Positions 9,613 to 18,942 are shown, numbered from the stretch's first letter. The stretch is 64,000 bases of DNA from Actinokineospora auranticolor (GCF_002934265.1 NZ_PTIX01000010.1:186001-250000), one strand, 5' to 3'. A program made the numbers and translations. The notes: generated by a model from the letters alone, not told the origin.

Positions 9613-11779
9613 ACCCCTCGACCAACCCGCTCAGCGCCGGGGGCAGCTCGCCGCGGTGCAGCACGCCGAGCCGCTGGGTCGCGCGGGTGAGGGCGACGTA
9701 CAGCTCGGCCGCGCCGCGCGGGCCGTCGGCGAGGATCCGCTCCGGGTCCACGACCAGCACGGCGTCGTACTCCAGGCCCTTGGTCTCCGACGCGGGCACC
9801 GCGCCCGGCACGCCCGGCGGCCCGATCACCACGCTGGTCCCCTCGCGACCGGCCTCGGCCAGGGTGAACTCCTCGACCGCGGCGGGCAGCTCCTCGTCGG
9901 TGACCCGCCGGGCCCAGGGCTGGACGCCGCAGGCGCGCACCGAGTCCGGCGGCTGCGTGGTCGGCGCGAACTCGGCCAGCACGGAAGCCGCCACGGCCAT
10001 GATCTCCGCCGGGGTGCGGTAGTTGACCGTCAGCGAGCGGTAGACCCAGCGGCCCGGCACGTACGGCTCCAGCATCTCCGCCCACGACCGGGCCCCGGCC
10101 GCCGTGCGGCGCTGGGCCAGGTCACCCACCACGGTGAACGAGCGGCCCGGGCAGCGCCGCATCAGCACCCGCCAGTCCATCTCGGACAGTTCCTGGGCCT
10201 CGTCGACGACGACGTGCCGGTAGGTCCAGTCCCGGTCCGCCGCGGCGCGCTCGGCCAGGTCGCGGGTGTCGACCTCGACGAACCGCTCGGCCAGGTCCTC
10301 GGCGTAGAGCAGGTCGCTGGCGAAGAGGTGGTCCTCGTCGTCCATGTGGTCGGCGCGGCCGACCATGCTCTCCAGGACCTTGGCGGCGTAGGCGGCCTCG
10401 ATCCGGCGGTCCCGCTCGGCGGCGCTCTCCACCACCTTCGCCGCGGCCTTGTCCTGGCCGAGCACGTCGACCAGTTCGTCGAGCAGCGGCACGTCGGAGA
10501 CCGTCCAGCCCTCGGGGTCGGCCCGGCGCAGGGCCGGGTCCGCGCCGTGGCGCTCGGGGTCGGTGTAGAGCGCGGCGAGCACCCGCTCCGGGGTCAGGAC
10601 GGGCCACAGCGCGTCGAGCGCGGCGGTGAACCGGTCGTCGTCGGCCAGCTCCTTGAGCAGCGCCGCCCGCGTCTGCTCCCAGGTCTCCTTGTCGTCCCGG
10701 GACAGCCAGCCCTTGCCGATCCGGCCGATCACCCGCTCGGTGACGACGTAGGTGATGATCTCGGTGAAGGTCTCGCGGGCCTCGTTGTGCGGCAGGCCGC
10801 TCGCGCGGGCCTCGTCCCGCGCCCACTCGGCGGTCGCGGCGTCGATCCGGGTGGTGACCCGGCCCAGCTCGACCGGGATCGGCTCCGCAGGCAGCCGCTG
10901 GTGGCCCGCGATCACGGCGCCGAGCGCGTCGAGGATCTTCAGCGAGCCCTTGAGCCGCGCCGCTTCCGGTGTGTCCTCGGCGGTGACCCGGTAGCCGGGG
11001 AGGAGGCCGCCGGTGGTCGTGAAGACCACATCGGACTCGCCGAGGGACGGCAGCACGCGGCCGATGTGGTTGAGGAAGGCCGGGTTCGGGCCGACCACCA
11101 GGACGCCGTGGCGCTCCATGCGCTCGCGCTGCGTGTAGAGCAGGTACGCGACGCGGTGCAGGGCGACGACGGTCTTGCCGGTCCCCGGGCCGCCCTCGAT
11201 GACCAGGACACCGGGGTGTTCCAGGCGGATGATCTCGTCCTGCTCGGACTGGATGGTGGCGACGATGTCGCGCATGCCCTCGCCGCGCGGGGCGTTGACC
11301 GCGGCGAGCAGCGCGGAGTCGCCCCGCTGCGCCGCGCCGGGCCTGCCGAAGACGTCGTCGGTGAAGTCGACGACCCGACGACCGCGGGTGTGGAACTGCC
11401 GCCTGCGCCGCATGCCCTCCGGGCTGGCGCCGGTGGCGGTGTAGAACGGCCGCGCGGCGGGCGCGCGCCAGTCGAGCAGGGCCGGTTCGTAGTCGTCGTC
11501 CTCGTCGAACAGCCCGATGCGACCGATGTAGGACGTTTCACCCGAAAGTGAGTCCAACCGCCCGAAGCAGAGCCCGTTGTCCGCCACGTCGAGCCGCTTC
11601 GCCTCCCTGGCGAAGGCCCGCACCTCGAAGTCGCGTTCCATGACCGTGCCACCGGTCCCCCGCAACGCGGACCGGAAGGCCTCGGTCACCCGGGCCCGCT
11701 CGGCGTCCAGCCGGTCGTACAGCCCGGCCACGTACTCCTGCTCGGACCGCAGTTCCGCGTCGTACCCCTGATCTGCCAC
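9611..11779 (-). CDS. helR: HelR/HelD-like RNA polymerase-associated helicase
   Basis: This is a 722-residue superfamily 1 (UvrD-like) ATPase. The N-terminal arm (about 1-60) is a charged coiled coil. Walker A is GGPGTGKT (Lys202) and Walker B is VVVDEAQEL (Asp526/Glu527). Late helicase motifs appear in ETKGLEYDAVLVV and ELYVALTRATQ. HelD proteins recycle stalled RNA polymerase. The HelR branch in actinomycetes displaces rifamycins from the enzyme and is induced through a rifamycin-associated element (RAE). A close RAE match lies 68 bp upstream, which is why I use helR; without it HelD would be the cautious name. The GTG start at 11779 follows GTGAGGGG. The long in-frame extension to 12202 crosses the regulatory region and is Arg/Pro-rich, so I rejected it. 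Confidence 0.85.
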   Translation of the reverse strand: MADQGYDAELRSEQEYVAGLYDRLDAERARVTEAFRSALRGTGGTVMERDFEVRAFAREAKRLDVADNGLCFGRLDSLSGETSYIGRIGLFDEDDDYEPALLDWRAPAARPFYTATGASPEGMRRRRQFHTRGRRVVDFTDDVFGRPGAAQRGDSALLAAVNAPRGEGMRDIVATIQSEQDEIIRLEHPGVLVIEGGPGTGKTVVALHRVAYLLYTQRERMERHGVLVVGPNPAFLNHIGRVLPSLGESDVVFTTTGGLLPGYRVTAEDTPEAARLKGSLKILDALGAVIAGHQRLPAEPIPVELGRVTTRIDAATAEWARDEARASGLPHNEARETFTEIITYVVTERVIGRIGKGWLSRDDKETWEQTRAALLKELADDDRFTAALDALWPVLTPERVLAALYTDPERHGADPALRRADPEGWTVSDVPLLDELVDVLGQDKAAAKVVESAAERDRRIEAAYAAKVLESMVGRADHMDDEDHLFASDLLYAEDLAERFVEVDTRDLAERAAADRDWTYRHVVVDEAQELSEMDWRVLMRRCPGRSFTVVGDLAQRRTAAGARSWAEMLEPYVPGRWVYRSLTVNYRTPAEIMAVAASVLAEFAPTTQPPDSVRACGVQPWARRVTDEELPAAVEEFTLAEAGREGTSVVIGPPGVPGAVPASETKGLEYDAVLVVDPERILADGPRGAAELYVALTRATQRLGVLHRGELPPALSGLVEG

Positions 11780-11846
11780 AAGCCCCTCACCACATCGCGG
11801 TCCCGTGGTGGACACCCACCACGAGTAGCGATTGTGCGGGACGGGC

Positions 11847-11867
11847 GGGGTCTTGCGGCAAGTCCCC
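11847..11867. promoter_or_regulatory. Rifamycin-associated element-like palindrome
   Basis: The core CTTGCGGCAAG is flanked by GGGGT on the left and TCCCC on the right, giving a near-perfect 21-bp inverted repeat. The published RAE consensus is a 19-bp palindrome, GGGGCTTGCGRCAAGSCCC, found before rifamycin-resistance genes. Here the core is identical and only the bases joining it to the G and C runs differ. It sits 68 bp upstream of the helR start, a suitable place for promoter control. Confidence 0.75.
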
Positions 11868-11986
11868 CGGTGCGCTATATGTTCAAGTGGGCGGAAGAGT
11901 GAATCCCGCTCCGGGTCTCCCGCGGCGCCGGACGTCACACGGCTCCGGGACTCGCGGCCCGACTCCCCCAAGACTTTTGGTTCCAC

Positions 11987-12018
11987 CCCCGGCCACCGGG
12001 GCGGCTCGGTGACCGGGG
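11987..12018 (-). terminator. Possible hairpin terminator after the APC permease gene
   Basis: A 12-bp stem (CCCCGGCCACCG with CGGTGACCGGGG, one G-T pair) lies 46 bp beyond the stop of the permease gene on its strand. There is no clear T run after it, so termination efficiency is uncertain. Confidence 0.4.
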
Positions 12019-12063
12019 ATGGTAACCCCACTCTCGGCACCGCCCAGGGCGCTCTGAGGCCGG

Positions 12064-14037
12064 TCAACCCACATGCACCCCAGGACGGCGCTTGGGGTCC
12101 GGTTCGGCGGCGCGCAGGATCTCGCGGGTCACCGGGGCGGTGTCGCCCTGACCGAGGATCAGGTAGCGGAACAGGTGGGTGATCGGGTTGCCCTCCGACC
12201 ACTCGAAGTAGCAGCGGGGGCGGACGCCGGTGGCGTCGCGCAGGGCGAGCAGGACGGCGGCGATGGCGTTGGGCACCGCCGGGCTGTCCGCGCGCAGCAC
12301 GCGGTGGCCGCCGATCTCGACGCCGCGGACCCGCAGGACGTCGGAGAACTCCGAGGGGTCGATGACGTCGATCTCCAGGAAGATGACGTCCGCGGTGCCC
12401 GGCACCGGGTTCAGGCCGCGCTGCTCGACCTCCTTGTCGTCGTACTCGTCGACGTCGCCCGCCTGGCGCTTGTTGGCGATCAGGTTGATCCTGCCGTCGT
12501 GCGCCAGGGAGTCGGTGATGAAGCCGCGGGCCGCGTCGTCGAACTCGATGCGCTCGGCGCGCAGCTCCGTGGTCCGGGTGACGCGGGAGATCAGCGAGAT
12601 GACGATGATCCCGGCGACGAAGACGGCCGAGATGGCGATGCCGTCCGGTTTCTCGATCACGTTGGCCACCAGCGCGTAGAGCAGCACCAGGGTGAGCACC
12701 GTGAACCCGGTGGCCGACGCGCGCGCCCGCCGCCGGATCGCGGAGACCATGACCGCGAACGCACCCGACACCATCATCGCCAGGATGCCGGTCGCGTAGG
12801 CGCCCGCCTGGGCGTTGACGTCCGCGCCGAAGGCGATGGTGATGACGACGCAGATCGCCGTGTAGACCAGCACCACCGGCCGGACCGCGCGGCCCCAGTC
12901 GGGGGCCATGCCGTACGAGGGCAGGTAGCGCGGCACGATGTTGATCAGACCGGCCATCGCCGACGCGCCCGCGAACCAGAGGATCAGCACGCTGCTGATG
13001 TCGTAGACCGTGCCGAAGACCTCACCCAGCCGGGTGTGCGCGAGGTAGGCCAGCGCGCGGCCGACGGCCGCTCCCCCGTCCTCGAACTCCGCCTTGGGGA
13101 TCAGCACCGTCGTGATGAGACTGGTCGACACCAGGTAGACCGACATGATGACCGCGGCGGTGGTGAGCAGCCTGCGGGTGTTGCGCACGCGCGACGCCAG
13201 CCGCTCTTCCCGGTCCGCGCCCTTCGCGGCGACCAGCGGCATCATGCTCACACCGGTCTCGAACCCGGACAAACCGAGCACCAGCAACGGGAACGCCAGG
13301 ATCGCCGGTCCGGCGATCCCACCGATACCCCCCGAACCGGACAGCGCGCTCCACCAGTCCGCGAACCGCGCGCCGTGGGTGAACAGCTCGCCGATGCCCT
13401 CCACCACGATGACCGCGTTGAGCGCGAGGAACACCGCGACCAGCGGGATGGCCACGCTGACCGCCTCGCTGAAGCCCAGCAGGAACACCCCGCCGAGCAC
13501 GAGCAGCAGCACGACGGTGACGATCACTTCGCGGCCGTGCAGGAACGACGGGAAGAACGGGTTCTCCACCATGTGGACCGTCGCGTCGGCCGCGGACAGG
13601 GTGATCGTGATGATCCACGACGTGGCCACGAACCCCAGCAGCACCAGCACGAACACCTTGCCGCGCCAGAACGGCAGCAGCTTCTCCAGCATGGCCACCG
13701 AGCCCTGCCCGTTCGGGCTCTCGTGCGCCACCCGCCGGTACATCGGCAGCATGCCGAACAGGGTCAGCGCCACGATCAGCAGCGTGGCCACCGGGGACAG
13801 CGCGCCCGCCGCCACGGCGGCGATCGCGGGCAAGTAGGACAAGGTGGAGAAGTAGTCGACGCCGGTGAGGCACATGACCTTCCACCACGCCTGCGGTTCG
13901 CCGTGCTCCTCCTCGCTGGCCCGGCCCACCGGCTGCACGCGGTGTTCCATCAGCCAGCGGTTCAACCGACCGCGCGGTGGTCCGCCCCGGGTGGGTGATT
14001 CCACCGCTGCCGGGATGACGAACTCGGTCGTGCCCAT
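12064..14037 (-). CDS. APC-family amino acid/polyamine-type permease
   Basis: This 657-residue integral membrane protein has about 12 hydrophobic spans between residues 55 and 505, for example [20 protein letters not shown] and [19 protein letters not shown] soluble C-terminal part of roughly 150 residues follows ([30 protein letters not shown]). The family exchanges or imports amino acids and related amines with protons. The substrate cannot be told. ATG 14037 is chosen because GAGGGG precedes it; an in-frame start 20 codons upstream has no ribosome site. It is a single gene between helR and the end of the csrA operon. Confidence 0.82.
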   Translation of the reverse strand: MGTTEFVIPAAVESPTRGGPPRGRLNRWLMEHRVQPVGRASEEEHGEPQAWWKVMCLTGVDYFSTLSYLPAIAAVAAGALSPVATLLIVALTLFGMLPMYRRVAHESPNGQGSVAMLEKLLPFWRGKVFVLVLLGFVATSWIITITLSAADATVHMVENPFFPSFLHGREVIVTVVLLLVLGGVFLLGFSEAVSVAIPLVAVFLALNAVIVVEGIGELFTHGARFADWWSALSGSGGIGGIAGPAILAFPLLVLGLSGFETGVSMMPLVAAKGADREERLASRVRNTRRLLTTAAVIMSVYLVSTSLITTVLIPKAEFEDGGAAVGRALAYLAHTRLGEVFGTVYDISSVLILWFAGASAMAGLINIVPRYLPSYGMAPDWGRAVRPVVLVYTAICVVITIAFGADVNAQAGAYATGILAMMVSGAFAVMVSAIRRRARASATGFTVLTLVLLYALVANVIEKPDGIAISAVFVAGIIVISLISRVTRTTELRAERIEFDDAARGFITDSLAHDGRINLIANKRQAGDVDEYDDKEVEQRGLNPVPGTADVIFLEIDVIDPSEFSDVLRVRGVEIGGHRVLRADSPAVPNAIAAVLLALRDATGVRPRCYFEWSEGNPITHLFRYLILGQGDTAPVTREILRAAEPDPKRRPGVHVG

Positions 14038-14131
14038 GCGTGCCCCTCGCTGATCCCCGTGTGGTCGCACCGCGAAGCATGCCGCACGCGCGACCACCCG
14101 GTCGGCGGAAACGCCGACCGGGTAGGCGGTC

Positions 14132-14419
14132 TCACTCCTGGGGCTTGCGCGGACCCGCCGCCGGACCCGGGCCCGGTCGCGGACCGGGGGCTCGGCGGCG
14201 CAGCGCGTCGGAGAGCAGGGCGGCGCCAGCGTCCGCGGTGCGCGCGGCCTGCTCGTTCTCCTTGCGCAGCTCGCGGTAGACCTCGTCGCGGTGCACGGCG
14301 ACGGAGCGGGGGGCCTGGATGCCCACCCGCACCACGTCGCCGCGGATGTCGAGCACGGTCACGGTGACCTCGTCCCCGATGCGCACGCTCTCACCGGTCC
14401 GGCGGGTCAGCACCAGCAC
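14132..14419 (-). CDS. csrA: CsrA translational regulator
   Basis: This is a 95-residue RNA-binding protein. The N-terminal ~60 residues are canonical CsrA ([16 protein letters not shown], then [16 protein letters not shown]). A Pro/Arg/Gly-rich tail of about 30 residues follows. CsrA dimers bind GGA in hairpin loops near ribosome sites and repress translation. In Bacillus the main target is flagellin mRNA and FliW is the antagonist. Here fliW lies just upstream in the same operon, and the fliC leader carries matching sites. The GTG at 14419 follows GGGAGGAG. It is the last gene of the flgN-flgK-flgL-fliW-csrA unit. Confidence 0.95.
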   Translation of the reverse strand: MLVLTRRTGESVRIGDEVTVTVLDIRGDVVRVGIQAPRSVAVHRDEVYRELRKENEQAARTADAGAALLSDALRRRAPGPRPGPGPAAGPRKPQE

Positions 14420-14442
14420 GCGATCACTCCTCCCCCGCCGGA

Positions 14443-14901
14443 CTAGGCGGGCAGCAGCCGGGCACGAATAGGCTGATCCTCCTCCAGGATGACCTGCGCC
14501 GCGCGTCGAGTGCTCCGGTCGACGATGACCGGGGCCAGCAGGTTGGCCGTGGCGTCGCCGACCGAACCGGACGCGGTGACCACCAGCAGCACCAGCAGGT
14601 CGGCCGGGTCCTCGGTGCCGAGTTGCTCCAGCACCTGCGTGCCGACCTGGGGCGCGTAGTCCGGGAAGAACGGCGCGGGCGGCACGACCAGGAACCTCAG
14701 GTCCGGGTCGTCGACCGAGCGCAGGGCGAACAGCGGGCCGTCCTCGGCCACCGCGACGAGCACGAACTCGCGGTGGTCCGGGAAGCCGGGGATCGGGACC
14801 CGGAACTCGATGACGGGCAGGGCCACGTCGTCCTCGGTCGCGGTGGTGTTCACGGTCGTCACGTCGGTCGCCGCGCCTCCTCGGGCCAGGGTGGCCGTCA
14901 T
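14443..14901 (-). CDS. fliW: Flagellar assembly factor FliW
   Basis: This 152-residue protein matches FliW from about residue 28 onward: PVIEFRVPIPGFPDHREFVL, then PLFALRSVDDPDLRFLVV and the conserved acidic segment YAPQV. FliW binds CsrA and flagellin. When flagellin is exported FliW is freed, sequesters CsrA and relieves repression of fliC. The first ~25 residues are a Thr/Ala-rich extension. Its ATG overlaps the flgL stop by four bases (ATGA), so the two are translationally coupled, and csrA follows 23 bp later. Confidence 0.93.
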   Translation of the reverse strand: MTATLARGGAATDVTTVNTTATEDDVALPVIEFRVPIPGFPDHREFVLVAVAEDGPLFALRSVDDPDLRFLVVPPAPFFPDYAPQVGTQVLEQLGTEDPADLLVLLVVTASGSVGDATANLLAPVIVDRSTRRAAQVILEEDQPIRARLLPA

Positions 14902-15788
14902 CGCAGGAAGTCCAGGAGCGAGGGCTGCACGATGCGCGCGGTCGCCGCCAGCGCCGCGTTGTACCCGGCCGTCTGCGTCTGCAGATCGATCACCGCCTTG
15001 GCCATGTCGATGTCCTCGATGCCGGACAACCGGGAGGTCAGCGCCACCACCTGGGTGTCGGCCGCGTCCTGCGCGGACGTGAGCTGACTGTATCGGGTAC
15101 CCACCGACGCGAGTTGGGTGTTGACCCGCGACATCGCCGAATCCAACCGATTGAGGTCACTCGACAGGTTGACGGTGCCGGGGCCGCTGAGCGCGGTGGA
15201 GAGGTCCTTGAGCACGTCGAAGACGTTGCCCGAGGTGGTGCCGAAGACGTCCGCGGAGACGTCGACGCGCACCTGGGAGCTGTCGCCGACGCGGCGCATC
15301 ACCTGGCCGTCGTCGCCCTGGTAGACGCCTTGGTCGTCGAACGCGCGCGGCTGCGCCGACGTGCCGCCGAAGACCGGGCGGTCGAGGTAGGTGGTGTTGG
15401 CGACCGCGATCAGGTTCTCCCGGATGGAGCTGAGTTCGGTGGCGATGCCCGCCCGGGCGATCGGGTTGCTCACCGCGGGCTCGGACATGCCCTGCAGGGT
15501 CAGGTCGCGGGCGCGCTGGAGCAGGTCCGACGACGAGGAGAGCGCGGTCTCCGCGGTGCCCAGCCGGGCGATGCCGTCGGTGGCGCTGCGGGTGTACCGG
15601 TCGCGCGCGGCGAGGTCGTCGCGCACCTGCATGGCCGAGACCACGCCGGTCGGCGAGTCCGACGGCTTGGCGACCTGCTTGCCCGAGGTGATCTGCTCGC
15701 GCAGCCGGTCGAGGTTGTTGGAGCTGGTGCGCAGTCCCGCCAACACCCGGGTCTGGGTGGACTGCTCGGTGATCCGGAAGCCTGCCAC
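14898..15788 (-). CDS. flgL: Hook-filament junction protein FlgL
   Basis: This 296-residue protein has flagellin-like termini. The N-terminal helix is FRITEQSTQTRVLAGLRTSS, with the typical ITSGKQVAKPSDSPTGV motif. The C-terminus includes DIDMAKAVIDLQTQTAGYNAAL and ends in LLDFLR. With FlgK it joins hook and filament and is exported by the flagellar type III apparatus. The GTG start at 15788 is 3 bp past the flgK stop. The small central domain is usual for Gram-positive FlgL. Confidence 0.95.
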   Translation of the reverse strand: MAGFRITEQSTQTRVLAGLRTSSNNLDRLREQITSGKQVAKPSDSPTGVVSAMQVRDDLAARDRYTRSATDGIARLGTAETALSSSSDLLQRARDLTLQGMSEPAVSNPIARAGIATELSSIRENLIAVANTTYLDRPVFGGTSAQPRAFDDQGVYQGDDGQVMRRVGDSSQVRVDVSADVFGTTSGNVFDVLKDLSTALSGPGTVNLSSDLNRLDSAMSRVNTQLASVGTRYSQLTSAQDAADTQVVALTSRLSGIEDIDMAKAVIDLQTQTAGYNAALAATARIVQPSLLDFLR

Positions 15789-15791
15789 GGC

Positions 15792-17168
15792 TTACGCCCC
15801 CATCCGGTTGATCAGGGTGTCCAACATGGAGTCGACGGCGCTCATCACCTTGGCCGCGGCCTCGTAGGAGCGCTGGTAGGAGATCATCGAGGTCAGTTCC
15901 TCGTCCAGGTTGACCCCGGACGCGGCCTGGCGGGCGGCGTCGACCTGGGTGGTGATGGAGTCCTGGGTCGCCGCGGCCTGCTCGGCCGAGCGCACCTTCA
16001 TGCCGATGTCGGCGACGTTGGTGCGGTAGATGCCGTCCGCGGTGCCGATGCTGCCGAGGCGGGCCATGTAGTCGGCGTTGTCGCCGTTGTAGGCCTGGAG
16101 CTTGTTCGCCGACGCGGCGATGGCGGCCGGGTCGCTGGTGACCACCGCGATGGTCGCGGCGGTGGTGCCGGACAGCAGCGCGCCGCCCGCGGTGCCGGAC
16201 GTGGTCCAGCCCGCGGCGTTGGCGGTGTTCACCTGGTTGGCGAGCGCGGCGGCGACGTTGTTGAAACCGGTCAACTGTCCGGGGAGGACGGTGGTGAGCG
16301 CGTTGGTGAGCGCGCCCGCCTTGCCGGTCACGCCGGTGGTGGCCGTGTCCGTGTCCACCCACTTGACGGTCACCGGGTTGGTGGTGGCGGTGGCGATGTC
16401 CGTGGTACCGGTCACCTTCAGTGCGCGCGCGGTCGATCCACTGACCAAATTGGACCCACCGAGGGACACCGTGTAGGTGCCGTCGGCGGCCTCGGACACC
16501 TGCGCGCCGGTCTGCTCGATGAGCTTCATGGCGACCACGTCGCGCTTGTCGGACAGGTCGTTGTAGCTCACGCCCGCGGCCTTCGCCCGCAGCACCGCGC
16601 CGTTGAGGTCGGCGAGCTGGGCAGCGGCCGAGTTGACGTCGTTGACCGTGCTGGCCAGCTCGGTGCGCCGGTTGCCGAACTGGCCGGACAGCTCGGACGC
16701 CGCCGAGTTCAGCCCGGTGGCCACCGTCTGCAAGCGGGTCAGCAGCTGCGTGCGCGCCGCGCTGTCGCTGGGGTTGTCACCCACGTCAGTGAAACCCGCC
16801 CACAGATTCGTGAGCTGGGCCTGCAGGCCGTTGGCGCCCGGTTCGTTGTAGACGTTCTCGGCGTCGACCAGCACCTCGTGCGCGGTGGAGGTCGTGGCCT
16901 GGCGCTCGTGCTCGTAGCGGGTGCGCGCCTCGACGTAGGCGTCCTGCAGCCGGTTCACCGAGGTGGTCTGCACGCCGCCACCGCTGGAACCCACCGGCTG
17001 GGTGGACCAGAACGCCGGGACCGCGGACCCGCCGATGGCGGTGGTCTCCAGGCGCTGGCGGGTGTAGCCCTCGGTGCCCGCGTTGGCGATGTTCTGACCC
17101 GCCAGCTCGAGGCCCTGGCGCTGCACGCGCAGCGCGGTCAGCGCCGTGTTGATGCCGTTGAAACCCAT
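15792..17168 (-). CDS. flgK: Hook-associated protein FlgK
   Basis: This is a 458-residue hook-associated protein 1. The N-terminal rod/hook signature is GINTALTALRVQRQGLELAG followed by NIANAGTEGYTRQR. The C-terminal signature is LTSMISYQRSYEAAAKVMSA. It forms the first junction zone on the hook and needs FlgN for export. Its ATG overlaps the stop of the upstream flgN-like gene by one base (TAATG). The middle is Ala/Thr-rich and probably carries the exposed domain. Confidence 0.95.
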   Translation of the reverse strand: MGFNGINTALTALRVQRQGLELAGQNIANAGTEGYTRQRLETTAIGGSAVPAFWSTQPVGSSGGGVQTTSVNRLQDAYVEARTRYEHERQATTSTAHEVLVDAENVYNEPGANGLQAQLTNLWAGFTDVGDNPSDSAARTQLLTRLQTVATGLNSAASELSGQFGNRRTELASTVNDVNSAAAQLADLNGAVLRAKAAGVSYNDLSDKRDVVAMKLIEQTGAQVSEAADGTYTVSLGGSNLVSGSTARALKVTGTTDIATATTNPVTVKWVDTDTATTGVTGKAGALTNALTTVLPGQLTGFNNVAAALANQVNTANAAGWTTSGTAGGALLSGTTAATIAVVTSDPAAIAASANKLQAYNGDNADYMARLGSIGTADGIYRTNVADIGMKVRSAEQAAATQDSITTQVDAARQAASGVNLDEELTSMISYQRSYEAAAKVMSAVDSMLDTLINRMGA

Positions 17169-17659
17169 TACAGCGCCTCATCCACGAGTCGGGCGCCGAC
17201 TGCGGCGGGAGCGGTGCTCCCGTCGGCGCGGTAGAGGGTGTCACCGGTGGCGTCGCCGCGCACCACGCGCAGCGCGTCGGCGACCGCCCGCCGACCGGAG
17301 GTCAGCAGGTCGCGGTTGGCCTCGACGGCCGCCTCGATCTCGGCGGAGAGGGTGGCCAGGGCGGTCCGGTGCTCGGAGAACACGGACTTCCACGGGTCGT
17401 CCAGCGCGTCGGTGAGCGCGGCCAGGCTGGGCCCGGGCAGCAGGCCCAGGCTCTCGGCCAGCTCGTCGACGGCGGCGGCCCGCAGCAGTTCGGTGTTCTG
17501 GATGCGCTCCAGCATCAGTTCGACCTCGTAGGTGGCCGATCCCAGCCAACGGGTGCGCCCGGCGGCGAGCAGCAGGCTCTCCACTTCCAGCTTGAACAGC
17601 AGCAGGGACAGCAGCTCGCGCTGCCGCCACAGGATCGCCGACGTCTCCACGGGGTTCAT
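17168..17659 (-). CDS. flgN: FlgN-type export chaperone
   Basis: This 163-residue, almost wholly helical protein has an N-terminus (SAILWRQRELLSLLLFKLEVE) and length typical of FlgN. FlgN keeps FlgK and FlgL soluble and guides them to the export gate; both genes follow directly. I chose ATG 17659, preceded by GGAGG, since the FliA-type promoter at 17703-17730 excludes the longer in-frame reading. The C-terminus is less conserved, so the name rests on N-terminal similarity plus position. Confidence 0.8.
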   Translation of the reverse strand: MNPVETSAILWRQRELLSLLLFKLEVESLLLAAGRTRWLGSATYEVELMLERIQNTELLRAAAVDELAESLGLLPGPSLAALTDALDDPWKSVFSEHRTALATLSAEIEAAVEANRDLLTSGRRAVADALRVVRGDATGDTLYRADGSTAPAAVGARLVDEAL

Positions 17660-17702
17660 CCGCACTGCCTCCGATAGGCGGGCCAACGGGTTCTCACCTG
17701 GC

Positions 17703-17730
17703 CTATCGGCCCGCGCGGGGTGAGCATGAG
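17703..17730 (-). promoter_or_regulatory. FliA (sigma-28) promoter of flgN-flgK-flgL-fliW-csrA
   Basis: On the minus strand the site reads CTCA-N16-GCCGATAG, close to the CTCA-N15/17-GCCGATAA reported for FliA of motile actinomycetes. The expected transcript start is near 17696, about 37 nt before the flgN ATG. The -10 element is also one arm of a perfect 9-bp inverted repeat (GCCTATCGG 17701-17709, CCGATAGGC 17671-17679). The second arm touches the ribosome site, so an overlapping operator is possible. Confidence 0.8.
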
Positions 17731-17875
17731 GAAACCGCGAAAACCACTTGCGACGGTCGCACCCGAGACGCACCCGTAGGGCACTTGGCACACACCCAGG
17801 GGCCATCACATTTGTCCATAACAGAGCAGCCCACCTGCTCAAGCAGTCTCAGATGGACGAGCGGCGGAGGAAGAA

Positions 17876-18745
17876 ATGTCCGAGAGCACCGGCACCACCC
17901 GCACCATGGACACCGACTCGCTGATCGCGGCGAACCTGCCGCTGGTCGGTCACGTGGTGCGCGAGATGCTCGCTCGGGTCCCCGCCCACGTCCGCCGGGA
18001 CGAGCTGTTCTCCGCGGGCTCCGAGGCGCTCGTCGCCGCGGCCCGCGCCTACGACCCCGCCCGCGGCGTCCCGTTCCCGGCCTACGCCGCGGTCCGCGTC
18101 CGCGGCGCGCTGCTCGACGAGTTGCGCGGCCAGGACTGGGCCAGCCGCTCGGTGCGCGGCAAGGTCCGCAAGCTGGAGTCCGCCCGCGACGCCTTCGTCG
18201 CCCAGCACGGCCGGGTGCCCAGCGACACCGAGCTGGCCGAGGTGCTCGACACCGACGTCCGCTCCGTCATCGCCATCCGCGACGACGTGCAGCGCTCCTT
18301 CGTGGTGAGCCTGCAGTCGGTCGTCTCCGAGGGCCCCGAGGCCACCGAGATGGTCGTGCCGGACGAGAGCGGCACCCCCGAGGACCTCATCATCGAGCGC
18401 GAGCGGGTCGGCTACCTGCGCGACGCCGTCGAGGTGCTGCCGGAGCGGCTGCGCGTGGTCGTCGAGGAGTACTACTTCAACAACCGCCCGATGGCCGAGA
18501 TCGCCGAGCGGCTCGGGGTCACCGAGTCCCGCGTCTCGCAGCTGCGCGCCGAGGCCACCGCCCTGCTGCGCGAGGGCATCAACGCCCAGCTCGACCCGGA
18601 GCGCATGGCCGCCGCCGACAAGCCCGAGGGCTGCGCCGCGCGTCGCCGCGCCTCCTACTACGCGGCCGTCGCCGCGCAGGGCTCGCTGCGGACCCGCCTG
18701 GCCAAGACCACGTCCTACGGCGTCCCGGTGGACATGTCCGCCTGA
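17876..18745 (+). CDS. fliA: Flagellar sigma factor FliA (sigma-28 family)
   Basis: This is a 289-residue sigma-70-family factor of the FliA/SigD group. Region 2 (about 12-85) includes RRDELFSAGSEALVAAARAYD and FPAYAAVRVRGALLDELR. Region 3 follows (RVPSDTELAEVLDTD). Region 4 is LPERLRVVVEEYYFNNRPMA with the HTH EIAERLGVTESRVSQL. A basic C-terminal tail of about 45 residues extends past region 4 and is unusual. It should direct RNA polymerase to the seven CTCA-N16-GCCGA sites in this window. ATG 17876 follows GGAGGAAG. No FlgM anti-sigma gene is seen in the window. Confidence 0.95.
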   Translation: MSESTGTTRTMDTDSLIAANLPLVGHVVREMLARVPAHVRRDELFSAGSEALVAAARAYDPARGVPFPAYAAVRVRGALLDELRGQDWASRSVRGKVRKLESARDAFVAQHGRVPSDTELAEVLDTDVRSVIAIRDDVQRSFVVSLQSVVSEGPEATEMVVPDESGTPEDLIIERERVGYLRDAVEVLPERLRVVVEEYYFNNRPMAEIAERLGVTESRVSQLRAEATALLREGINAQLDPERMAAADKPEGCAARRRASYYAAVAAQGSLRTRLAKTTSYGVPVDMSA

Positions 18746-18858
18746 TCCACCCGCGTCACCCCGGCCCGCGCCGACGCGAAAGCGCGCGCGTTGTGCCTGC
18801 TCAGCCCCGCTTTGCCCGGATCTTTCCCAGATCCACCAACAAAATCTTCTCCGGGAAG

Positions 18859-18886
18859 CTCAGATAGCCCCCGGGGTCGCCGAACT
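18859..18886 (+). promoter_or_regulatory. FliA promoter of fliC
   Basis: The site reads CTCA (18859-18862), N16, GCCGAACT (18879-18886). The last three bases depart from GCCGATAA, but the GCCGA core and spacing are exact. Transcription should start near 18893, giving a leader of about 50 nt that begins at the candidate CsrA hairpin. Confidence 0.75.
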
Positions 18887-18894
18887 ACTCGGTG

Positions 18895-18934
18895 CCTGCC
18901 CACGGAAGGGCGGGAAATAGAATCTTCAAGGAGG
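18895..18934 (+). promoter_or_regulatory. Candidate CsrA-binding leader of flagellin mRNA
   Basis: CCTGCCC (18895-18901) can pair with GGGCGGG (18908-18914), giving seven pairs including one G-U. The loop is ACGGAA, so GGA is displayed as CsrA prefers. A second GGA lies in the Shine-Dalgarno AAGGAGG (18928-18934), 8 bp before the fliC ATG. One upstream loop site plus one site over the ribosome-binding site is the arrangement in the Bacillus hag leader. Confidence 0.65.
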
Positions 18935-18942
18935 AAACCATC

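Noticed and set aside
15114-17234. 706-codon plus-strand frame across flgL and flgK
   Set aside because: It is antisense to two well-supported flagellar genes and of low-complexity composition.
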